A DNA stretch of 64,000 nucleotides from Marthasterias glacialis (lineage: Eukaryota; Echinodermata; Asteroidea; Forcipulatida; Asteriidae). A program made the translations under genes and the position numbers. Positions 24,713-35,800 of this stretch are shown piece by piece. A model generated the notes under the pieces. It worked only from the letters and a program-made list of their open reading frames with translations, did no database searches and was not told the origin of the DNA. The stretch lies in NCBI GenBank assembly GCA_911728455.2, contig OU452228.1, forward strand, positions 8,606,129 to 8,670,128, written 5' to 3'. The number at the start of each line of letters is the position of its first letter. Position 1 is the first letter of the stretch.

Positions 24713-25840
24713 TTGAGCTGCGGTGTCGCTGTCGTACGTAGTCTGTTTATAGCACAGATCATATCCAAGGAGATGTTTGAGAGTCTCAACCCCCACAACC
24801 ACCAGATCAAAACACCCAGCCTCTACCTATTACCGAAGATCCATAAAAACCCTCCGGGTGGGACACGGTTTGTTGGAAGGCCGATCATCAGTGGTTGTGG
24901 GGCCCCAACTCAACAAATCTCAAAATACATGGATTTGTTCTTGCTTCCAATTGTCAAGCAACAGAGCACATACACACGAGACTCCTCACAGGTTTTAAAA
25001 AAAAACTCGACAACTTGACATTGGACAAAGATTATCTCCTTATCACCTTGGATATTGTTTCGATGTACACAAACTGCCCACAAAAGGAAGCAATAAATTC
25101 AGTTTGTGATGCTTTGGAACAAGCACACTCAGGGCTATATGCTATACCCAAACCAACAAGAAAACACACACGTTGTCTCTTAGAACTTATTATGGGCGCA
25201 AACGTCTTTGAATTTAATAACAAGTTCTACAGACAAACAATAGGCTTGGCGATGGGTAGCGAATGCAGTCCTAAAATTTGTGACATCACTCTGTTCAAAT
25301 ACGAAAAAGAAATAATTCTCCCAACCAACCCTGAAATAGTGTGCTACATGAGATAATAGAGATGATACTAATCGTCTACAATAAACGAAACAGGGCGGAG
25401 GATTTTATTAGGACGCTAAACAAATTAACTTACATCCAACATTGAAATTCACTTTGGAGATCTCTGAACAACAAATCACCTTCTTAGACCTCGTGATTTA
25501 CAAAGGAGAACGTTTGCAAAAAGAAGGGAAACTGGACACTCGAGTAGCAACAAAAAACCGGATACTTTCCAATACCTTGCTCGAGATTCAGCACACCCTA
25601 AATCTGTATTTGGCGGCGTCATTAAGAGTGAAATGACTAGATACAAACGTATAAGCACACACTCAACAGATTTTGAGGAAAGGTCGATTTCTTCAAGACT
25701 AAACTGTCGGAACGTGGATATAACACGGAAGAATTGACCCCCTTCACAAAAGCAAACGAAGACCAGCAGAGGAATTCCATGTTGGCTGCATCACCATAAT
25801 AGCCTAACAAACAAGAGACAATACCTCCAATTGTATTCAC
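24713..25840 (+). pseudogene. Penelope-like reverse transcriptase, frameshifted
   Basis: Typical PLE RT blocks occur in order: SLYLLPKIHKNPPG, RFVGRPIISGCGAPTQQISK, LLITLDIVSMYTNCPQKEA, GLAMGSECSPKICDITLF, then ITFLDLVIYKGERL. They lie in at least three segments (24713-25018, 24895-25356, 25442-25636), with frame changes near 25000 and 25350. Two stop codons and a one-base shift fall right at the expected catalytic aspartate motif. PLEs copy RNA for insertion at nicks or telomeres; this copy cannot encode an active enzyme. Confidence 0.8.
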
Positions 25841-25953
25841 TTTGCCATATTTTCCACAGGTCCATCATTCCACTCTAAAACGTGCTCTCTCTAAACACTG
25901 GCACATTTTAGAAGAAAACAACCATCTCAATAGTCTCTTCCCAGCCCCACTAC

Positions 25954-27606
25954 CGTAATTTTCGGCCCATAAGCCGCCCGGCCCATTAGCCGCAGTTCCT
26001 AAGAATTTCCAAAACAAGATTTAGGTGTCAGCCCAAAAGCCGCAATACCGCATAAGCCGCAGCAGGTTCACCGCACTCACAGAGAAGCGCCAGCACTTCA
26101 GACACAGAGGGGGCCGCGTATTTGCGGTCACTGTATGACTACAGCTGGTTAATGAACCAATGAAAAGCCTAGAAAGCAAGTACGTCTGTCTCTTTTTCTT
26201 TTCAACCAATGGAAACGTCCAGAAAGAAAGTCGGCCTGTCTCTGAAAATGGTTTCCTTTCTCAAAAATGTCTCGTAAGTTTAAGGAATACTTTGTTAATT
26301 CAATAAAGGCTATCCCTATATGTGGACCAGACCGTGATTGCTTCTCATCTCTTTTGTTTTGTGGTAGCCCTGAAAAGGACTGTTTCGTTTTTGTTTGTCA
26401 CACCAGCCAAATAAACCCACCAGCTCTTTTCAGAGCTACCAAATCTTCCAAAAAGAGATGAAACGTGACTACGTCTTTCCCGTCCCAAATATGTAATAAA
26501 ATAAACACCCTGCCTCCACAAGTAATAAATAATTTCCCAGAATAAAATATTTTGACAAAAGAAATACACGATTGTTTAGTATAGAGAAGTTTTCTAAATA
26601 TGTCTATGCCTATGCATATTTCCCGCCCAAATATATAAATATTCCGCCACAACTAAAATAACCTGACAAAAGAAATATTACAATACTCAGACTGAAGAAG
26701 TTTCCTAAATAGGTTTAGGCCTACGCCCGGTAGGACAATATTTGTTGACAAAAGAAAGGAATAATTCACCAGAATAGCATTTTTCGTCAAAACAAAAATA
26801 ATGTTTCCTAAACAGAACTCATCAACGTTAATCTTTGGAATAAATCTTCTTTGAAAGGAGACCACTAAAAAAAGCCACCAGCTAACCTCAGTCGAGCGAC
26901 AAACTTTAAAGAAATGCAACATCAAATACGGTCCGCCTACTTAATTAGAGGACAATACAAGGATTTGTCATACAATTGGTCGATCGGCCTCTTGTTGCTG
27001 TTAATTCAACCAATAGGCTGCATGCTCATGGGTGTGCAATACGTCCCGCACGCAACAGGTCTCTGTAGTCACAAAACGCCGACAACAATACGTATCTTTT
27101 TGTTTGCTGGGCTTGTTGCTTATCATGGTGAACAGTGCACGTGTTTGGTAAACGTTGGCTAAACGTTTTCAAACGCCCTCATTGTTAATCTTATAAAATC
27201 CCTCCTTAGACTGGCTCCCGTCCCTCGTGCTAGGCTGGAGACTATGTATAGTGAACGGGCCCCAGTCTCCTAAACTTGAGATGTGTGTGTTTTCTGTAGC
27301 TCTAGCTCGGTCGGCTTTGCATGTCTTGGTTGGATCATTATTCCTTCCTCCATCATGTCCATGGTTGAATATCAACGACATTCGTTACAACTAAACTACA
27401 GCCTTGATGTTTTGTGGTTAGTTTTGTTTCTCAATCTCACATTGCAAATTTTCTTGTCACGCTGAAATAATTTGCGTAATATTTATACAATGATTTTTGG
27501 CCGTTACTGACACGTCGGCGTATAAGCCGCCCGGCCCATAAGCCGCAAAGAACTTTTTGAGGGCGAAAAACAACCACCAAGCCGCGGCTTATGGGCCGAA
27601 AATTAC
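25954..27606. mobile_element. 1.65-kb TIR element with subterminal CATAAGCCGC repeats
   Basis: The ends CGTAATTTTCGGCCCATAAG (left) and its exact complement (right) form inverted termini. Variants of CCCATAAGCCGC recur in the left 100 bases (near 25966, 25982, 26031, 26048) and the right 100 bases (near 27517, 27534). The flanks ACTAC and ACTGC may be a 5-bp target duplication with one mismatch. Short internal open frames show no transposase. The element interrupts a PLE. Confidence 0.78.
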
Positions 27607-28109
27607 GACTGCTGGCCTAGAAACGGCAAAAAAAACATAAAGGACTCAATAATACGAGCTAGATTGCAAGACCCCACCGAAAATAACTCGCTTCAAAAGC
27701 TAGATGAAGAAAACTCGCAAATCTTGGTCGAATTATTGGAAGAACAACAGTACTGGGCCGAATAAAAAACAGTGAGAAACAAGGCTCAAGTGAAGTAGAT
27801 GAGCTAACATAGGCAATGGCCCACCAAAACTTTTTTTTTTTAAAGAACACTTTGCTCGACCTTTACTACGACCTTTGAGCCTTTTACACTCACATGAACT
27901 ATAACGGGATCACACTGGTTTGCACCAAGATAAAAAAAAAAAAAACAGAAAGAAAAAATAACAAAATGGTGACTGACGAAGTGCATCTATAAAAGCACAG
28001 AAAATATGCTCTGACACCCCTCCCTAAAAGACTATACACAGATGGGTTCAACATATTATCACCGGTAAATTTTGCAATTGGACAACCCTCTCTTTTCCTT
28101 AGCCTTTGT

Positions 28110-28550
28110 ACTTAAAAAAATATAGGGCGACAAAACCTTGATCATGAACACATGTGCGCTTCAGACGGCCGTTAAGTACATCGAAACTCAGTTACAAAAT
28201 GAGTTGGCCTTAGAGTTGATTACACTAAAAAGATCCCGTGAAGACTTCACCGGTTTTTTTTTATGAAAACGGTTTCTAAAATAATGGGGAAAAATTACAC
28301 CACTTACAAAACCATATCTTTGAATTGAAGAATTGAATCCTATGAATTGAACTGTAATTATTGACATTATTATGACCGTCGGTAAATGTAAGTTTCTAAA
28401 GCGATTGACCTTTGTTTAAGCTTAAAAAATAATGAGAAAGTTAAGGAGGGCATCAAGTACGCACTCACTGAAAAGACCAAAATACTAGTTCCTTTAACTA
28501 AAATTGATCTTTCAAAATATAATTATTTATGATCAATGGGTGAGTTATCG
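28110..28550. other. Intergenic DNA, nothing recognised
   Basis: AT-rich sequence with no clear domain. It may include degenerate PLE 3' sequence. Confidence 0.3.
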
Positions 28551-28700
28551 GCGATTTCATACACCTTTAACTTTAGACCAATCAATGTATTTCATACATC
28601 TATAACTTTAGACCAATCAGTGTAGTTTCCCTTGAACAATGTCAACTCTATCACAAAAACAATGGACACTGTAACCAGTCAAATCTGCGAACCAATCACA
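28550..28700 (+). promoter_or_regulatory. Upstream CCAAT cluster in a short direct repeat
   Basis: A roughly 34-base direct repeat (28553-28624) contains CTTTAGACCAATCA twice, and a third ACCAATCA is at 28691. ACCAAT is the NF-Y core. The cluster is 0.7-0.8 kb upstream of the gene 2 ATG. Function is inference only. Confidence 0.25.
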
Positions 28701-29170
28701 AAGAGGGAATCACGCGACGACAACGGGCCACTCGTTAGCGTTGCAGCACCACGTGGTGTTAATATTCATGTAAACAGGACGTTCAAGCTACCCTGGGAAA
28801 CTCTGTTTTTGGGGTTACCGGACGTGCGGGGGAATTTCCCCAAATAATCTCGACCACCCACCGCACCGGCGCGTGTTGTTGTTAGGCGCAGATGTAGGAA
28901 GGTGGTATCTGCAAGAACTATCAGGAAAATCCTGCTCATATTTTTTTATTTGAGGATCTTAGGAAGTTGTTATTACCCGAACATGACAGCACGTGAAGAG
29001 TCGATTACCATTATCAGTATTAGATCCTTTATAAAAATAAAAAAAAAATCTTCTTGATGTAAAATAAAACTATTTGCAACAGCCGCTGTGTCGTTGATCT
29101 GCTGGACTGGTATCAAGTTACCGTGTGGTGAAAAACTTCACGTGATTGGTTGTTAATTTTGTGGACCGTG

Positions 29171-29374
29171 TGACGTCAGAGACACGGCAGTGACTTTCTT
29201 CAGCAGCACACCAAGCAGACAATTTATGAAGGTGGCCAAAACGTCCTTATTGAAGTATTTGTGGTAATTGAATTCAGTTGGGTTTAATATTTTCAGTCTC
29301 TTATTGCTGTGCAACTGACTGTGTCCCGCTTGCCTTTGTTGTTCGGCAACACAGTGGCGGTTGGCACAGGCAAA
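29171..29374 (+). promoter_or_regulatory. Proximal 5' region of gene 2 with CRE consensus
   Basis: A perfect CRE octamer, TGACGTCA, lies at 29171-29178, about 200 bases before the initiator ATG. A possible 3' splice site (TATTTTCAG ending at 29296) would place an untranslated first exon further upstream. No convincing TATA box is placed. The transcription start cannot be located from sequence alone. Confidence 0.3.
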
Positions 29375-29882
29375 ATGATTGCTGCGGCTTCTTCACTCCA
29401 CATTGTCGTAACTTTGTTGTGGCTGAGTGGTTTAGTCCGGTCACAAGTGTACCCAGAGTGGTGTCCTAAAACAGTGACAGCTACTGAGGTGGACCGAGAT
29501 AACATCACCGCCACCAGCAACCGGTTCTTGAACGTCCTTGAAAAATTCCAGAACAGACAAACCGAGATCGTGTTCGTACTCGACTCCTCGGGCAGCGTTG
29601 GTGAAGGTTACTTCGGCTGCGAGGTGCAGTTCATCAGGCACTTCTCCAAGCTGTTCAGCGTGTCAGAAGAAGACTCTCGGGTTGCCGTTGTCACTTACTC
29701 CAGCTGCGATCAAGTCTACACAGATATCGACTACATCACGTCTCCTGTGGGGAAGAATAAATGCACCTTACTGGGCACTGATCTACCACTTAATGTAACT
29801 TACAGATACGGGAGTACGTGCACAATTGATGGTCTACGACGTGCACAACAAATCCTTCTCCAATCGCGGCCATCATCAACAA
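29375..29882 (+). CDS. SVEP1: Gene 2 exon 1: signal peptide and first part of vWA domain
   Basis: The ATG in CAAAATGAT opens a hydrophobic signal peptide (IVVTLLWLSGL) with likely cleavage after V-R-S. The vWA domain follows: EIVFVLDSSGSVGEGYF has the MIDAS D-x-S-x-S at residues 70-74, and STCTIDGL supplies the expected threonine. The donor GTAAGT at 29883 splits a Lys codon. Some in-frame sequence precedes the ATG but has no upstream ATG. Confidence 0.88.
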
Positions 29883-32800
29883 AGTAAGTTTCTAACATTT
29901 CTTTTACATATCACGTACATACATCCTTCCTCCATGGTACATAGATTACAGAACGCAGGGCCACTTCCAATGGCAATATCTATCAAAGGGACCATAGCCC
30001 ACAGACTCATTAAGCTTTATGGCCCTGTTTGTACTCTCCAAGTAACTCGTATAACCTTGATTATACTGCAGGTAAGTGCCTTTGCATCTCATTAGGTGTT
30101 CGGCCAACAGCCGAACAACTATTGTTATTGTTCTGTTTTTTTTTAGTTTTTTGGTTTTTTTTTTAGGTGTTCGGCCAACAGCCGAACAACTATTGTTATT
30201 GTTCTGTTTTTTTTAAAGTTTTTTGGGTTTTTTTTTAGGTGTTCGGCCAACAGCCGAACAACTATTGTTATCGTTCTGGTTTTTTTTAGGTGTTCGGCCA
30301 ACAGCCGAACAACTATTGTCATTGTTCTGTTTTTTTATTATTTTTTTATTTTTTTTATTTTTTAGGTGTTCGGCTTTGAGCCGAAAACCTATTGTTATTG
30401 TTCTGTTTTTTTTTTTTAGGTGTTCGGCCAACAGCCGAACAACTATTGTTATTGTTCTGTTTTATTTTTTTATTTTTTAGGTGTTCGGCCAACAGCCGAA
30501 CAACTATTGTTATTGTTCTGTTTTTTTCTGTTTTTGTTTTTTTTAGGTGTTCGGCCAACAGCCGAACAACTATTGTTACTGTTAAGTGTTTTTTTTTCTG
30601 CGCATTCTTCCTTCTGAACCTTGTCCGCAAATTTTCTCAAAAAGTAAAGCTTGTATGAACTTGAAACTTACCATGTACAAAGATATTAGTGAGCGACACC
30701 GAAAACTTTTTTGGAATGATGACGTCATTGATGACGTCATTAGGTTAAATAAACGTGAAATAATTCGAAAATTTAATAACTCAAGAACGGCAAGTGCTTC
30801 ATTCAAAATCTTTGGTGCATATGAAAGGTCTTGTAATGTTGGACAAATTGTATAAACACCATGACCTCATTTGTCCTTTACTTCCGGTAGAAACCGGAAG
30901 TTAAAGTAACAACTCATGTTATTCGGGGCTCTAGAGCCTAAGTGATTAAAAATATCAACAAACTTTCAATGAATAATGTTTTCTTTAGCTCAAGAGCAAT
31001 CTAGAAATGTGATATATGACGTCGTAGCTACGTCACAAAGAAAATTGATACACGAGGTCAAAAAAAAAATATTTTGCTATCTCAAAAAATAAAGCATGTA
31101 CGGACTTGAAACTTACTATGTACCTATACCACAGTGTATATATGACAAAGCCAAATTTTTGGAATGATGACGTCATCGATGACGTCATTACATTAAATTG
31201 AAGTTTTATACTAAAATAATCATATCTTAAGAATAATACATGCTACATACATGATCTTTACACCATATGAAATGTCTTGAAGTACTAAACAAATCTTACA
31301 CAGGGTGTGACCCCATTTGACTTTCACTTCTGGTCGAAACCGGAAGTAGTAGTTTTGTTATGAAAAATCGTTTCTGAATCATGTAAATTTGTGTATTATT
31401 ATAATAACTTATTTTTAAAGCCCTTCGACGATTCTACCAATGTTTACAAAGTGTGAACTCATTTGACTTTTACTTCCGGTCGAAACCGGAAGTATAAGTT
31501 AGTACAACAAAAATATGTATCTTATTAATGACACATGGTACATTAATAATCGTTACATCAATTTAAAGCTCCTGACAATTCTAGATACCATGCACAAGGT
31601 GTGACCCCATTTGACTTTTAGTTCCTGTCAAATCGGAAGTTGAAGTTTCATATGACAAACCTTCATGCATAAAGATCAAAAAAGTACAAATAAATATTTC
31701 GCCCATCAGCAAAGCACAAATAGACAAAAAAACTTGCACACATTATTGACCTTAAAATTTTCAATTACGTAATTAAGCCGAACACCGTGAGTTTGTTCAC
31801 AAACTCTAAATTTCTAGTTAGGTGTTCGGCCAACAGCCGAACAACTATTGTTATTGTTCTGGTTTTTTTTTTTTTTTTTTTTTTTTTTTTCCTCGTGTTC
31901 TTCTTTCCCTGCGAACCTTCTCCAGCAATTTTAAACAAAAGTAAAGCTTGTACAAACTTAAAACTTACTGTGTACATAGGCAATAGTGAGTAGATGAAAC
32001 CGCCACTTTTTTGGAATGATGACGACATTGATGATGTCATGACAAGGTTTTTAATGTTGAAAAATGACCATTTGCTTGTTGCTGTATCTCAACGAATATA
32101 CAAGCTATGATGTTCATACTTAGGCATCAAATAGATAAAGACTTGGACAACATTTAAAAAGTTAACGCCAAAATCGTACGACCTTAACTTCCGGGTCGTT
32201 GCCCTGTGTCAAAATTCGCCTCCGTGTTTTTTCATCAAAAAACAACTTTCAAGCTTATCTACGGAATAACTCAAGATTGAGATTGATTTGAACTTTGAAA
32301 CTCAACAGATAGGTGAACCTTGGTATCAAGACACCACAGACCTAACGACGTCATAATGACGTCATCGGGCATTAAATTACAATGAATCAAAGTTTAAAAT
32401 TTGTCAAACTCATATGGCGTGAATTTTAAAGGGCTTTCATTAGGTGCAAAACAAAAAAAAACAAAATAAAACCTGATGCCAATGTCAAACAAACATTATT
32501 GCATTTTTGGGAAGAAACAATAAATTCACGACACATTGTATAACAATTATTCTTTATTGTTCAATGTCTTTATTGAAATAATATGTGGAACAAACAAAAA
32601 CAGGTAGTTCAAACTTCAAACTGCATCTGGGCAATTCCACGCAAGTGCGACACGAGGGTCAAAATTTCAAAATGATCTTTGTTCAAATATCTTTTGCAAA
32701 ATCGACAGGGTATATTTTGCAGTTTCTAGAAATACTAAAACAATTGTTCTGGACCAATTATTTTGTAAGTTACAGCACTCGGAAGATGTCACTACATTTA

Positions 32801-35800
32801 TGTCGCCAATCGTAGGTAAGAACACCAAACTTAAATATTTTGTTATTATTCAGTAGTCTATTGATATGTAATAAATGTTTGTGTTAAAATAACAACACTT
32901 GGTGTCTATTTTAGGAAAATAACTTTTGAAAAATGAAATCATTGTTAGCTACCCAGGATGTGCCGTCAAAATAACGCTTAGGCTTAACGTAATGTCAGTC
33001 ACAAAAAACATTTATTTTTCCCATAAAAACATACAGGATAACAACTAAAATCTGCCTTTCATTATTTTCTTAGTATGGGGTGTGGGAAGTGCTATGATGT
33101 TATCAAGTGGGCAAAAAATTGTTATTTAAAGATTTGGTCAATTAAACAAAAGTGTAATGTCAGTCACGTGTAATGTCAGTCACGATATTGTAATGTCAGT
33201 CACGTATATTACGTCAGTCAATGGAAGAAATTTTGAACAGTGGATTGGCTGACAGCTTACCTATTACCCATCATGCAACTTAATGAAGCTCATTAATCCT
33301 AAAACAATGCTCTAAGATCCATCATAGTTTGTATTTTTAATTTAATCCACCATCATGTGTGTTATATATGCAAGCACGCAAGTGAATAATTAATGGTGTT
33401 TTGGGTGAAATGCACCCCATTGACATGTAAGACACATTATTTGACTTGAATGTTTTCATTTAATTGAAGGAAAATTAATTTCAGACAACACTTTTCTTTT
33501 TAAACAGGGACATAAGAGTCTCACAATACACAGGTTTTCCAATTGAGTGTAAGGAGGATGCCAAAGACAGCAGCAGAGAGACAGGCAAAATGCAGCAAAA
33601 AGTTGATTGTGTCCAAATGACAACTTTGTAGTGTCAGTGTAATAGTGAGAGCTGGTTCATACACGTGTGTACATGTACATGTACTGGAAGTGGCCACTGA
33701 GAGGGAACAAAATACATGTACACTACACCAGAGATAAAATCCCAAGCTGGAAGCACCAGTTTTTGTTAATGCCCCAAGCATTATAACTTTGATGACTTTC
33801 AAGAAAGTACAGACGTATATTGTAGGTGAATTGTTGCACACCAACAAACTAGCATCTCTCCATCATGACATCAAGATTGACTGGATGGATACAGAGTGCT
33901 GGTTTGGAAAGACTGATCTGTTGAGTAGAGTGGAGTATTTTACTTGTATGATTTAGTATTGTCAAGACTTTTAAGTATATAAAATGATCCACTACACATC
34001 CAAGCTGTAGTGGTGTGGGGAGGGTGGTTCAACCCAAAGTAATGTGTAGTAGATTTTTAAAATAAGAATATGGTAACAAAATGTCTTAAAACCTGCCCAC
34101 AATCTGACAATGTTAGTGCTTGGTACTATGTACATAACGTACAGTACATGTAGTACAAAATGTATTTACTTAGACCGTTGAGCTAAGTACATTTTATCAT
34201 GTTTATAGTTCAGTTTTATTAAATATTCTATAAAATATAATATTAAATATTTTTAGCAATTGGTGCACTGCAAATGGGGGGGGGGGGGGGGGACTAGAAT
34301 GTTATACCTGACCATGTTGACTGTTGCTCATTGGCTAAGATGGGAAAGTACATGTGTAAACAAATCTAAGCATTATATGTTTAGCAGTCATGCTGCATGT
34401 ATCCCAAGACAAGTTACAACAATGCTTGAATATTTGTGAAATAGCAGTTTTACATGTCTTGTCTACTCTCAATTATTTCATGTATGTGAAAAGGAACTTC
34501 TGGTATTTTACTCAAAAAGACTATTTTATGAAAAAGGGGAGCACCCATTTGTTCTTTATTCATTTCACCAAATTCAAAATGACAAAAAAGGTAGCTTGTA
34601 AAGTTTTATGTTTATAGCGTTTGCCATTTTATGCAATTTATGTATTTTATACATTTTGACATTTAATGCATGTTCCAACCTTTAAACATCTTAAAATTAT
34701 GATTGCTCCTTTAAATAAAGCACAAGCAATTAGTTGATTCTTCTCTAGTTGACAGAAAGTTTATCATTCTAGTGTCAAATTGTTTTTACTGTGAGCAGGA
34801 GTTGCGAATCTAATGCGTAATGTCAGTCACAGTAATGTCAGTCACAGAGATTAATTTGCATAATTATTTAAAAAATCATAAAGAGTTGTTTCCATCTTTT
34901 AATGTGCATTAGTTCCCCTATGAGCCATAATGTTTATATGGATTCAGATCTGTAGCACTTTTAACTTGAAGAGAAATTTTAAAAACATGTTTGACATTTT
35001 TTGATTGCATCGCATTTTGTAATGTCAGTCACGGTGGTAAACAACCCACACAGTCAGAAAAGCTGAACATGAAATTTCAAAATTTGAAAACTGTATTGTG
35101 TATTCAGGTCCTAGTGTCCCCCATGCCAAACAGGGTTTGGATGGCTGTAATAGTTTATACATCAAAGCTGATTGGATATTCACAATTAGTTAAAAACGTA
35201 ATGTCAGTCACGGTGGAATTGCCCATCTAAACTGTTAAATAATACCATATAACAATAATATTATATACATGTAATACGTTCTTAGCAGAAATAAACAATA
35301 TATAACGTTGAAAAATTACCATTTGCTGGTTGCTGTATCTCAACAAATATAAAAACTATGATGATGTTTATACTTCGGCTTCGGATAGATAAAGACTTGA
35401 GCAACATTTAAAAAGTAAACGTCAAAATCGTACAACCTTAACTTCTGGGTCATTACCCTGGGTCAAAGCTTGTCTTCGTTTTTTTCATAAAAAAATAACT
35501 TTCGAACTTAAGATTGAGATTGATTGAACGTTGAAACTCAACAGATATAGTTGAACCTTGGTATCATTACACCACAGACCTAATAACGTTATAATGACGT
35601 CATGTGGCATTAAATTACAAGAAATCACAGTTTTGAATTTGTACAATCATACGCCGCGAACTTTGGGGAATTCCCAACAGCGCTCTCTTTGGTCCAACAA
35701 AAGAGGCGCTGGTGGGAATAGTGAGTGGAAAATCACCATCTACGCAAGTATAAACTTTGCTTCTTGTTCAAACCGGAAGTTGAAATTAAATTTTTCATCA

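Larger units (their letters stand above)
24700..28100 (+). mobile_element. Decayed Penelope-like element (PLE), split by a TIR element
   Basis: The pieces 24713-25953 and about 27607-28100 carry PLE reverse-transcriptase sequence in several frames. They are separated by the TIR element at 25954-27606. The sequence before the break (FHHSTLKRALSKHWHILEEN) and after it (RNGKNIKDSIIRARL) are consecutive in PLE proteins. No GIY-YIG endonuclease is recognised downstream, and the 5' limit is uncertain. Confidence 0.75.

Noticed and set aside
29309..29374. Earlier start for gene 2 at an in-frame GTG
   Set aside because: No ATG lies in this extension, whereas the ATG at 29375 has a good context and starts a typical signal peptide.
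30093..30585. Regular palindromic repeats resembling a CRISPR array
   Set aside because: The spacers are T-rich and alike rather than unique, the host is clearly eukaryotic and no cas-like gene is present. The array is part of a transposon.
33521..33847. 108-codon minus-strand frame as a possible transposase fragment
   Set aside because: No catalytic DDE-type motif, zinc finger or other domain is recognisable; cysteine-rich content appears incidental.
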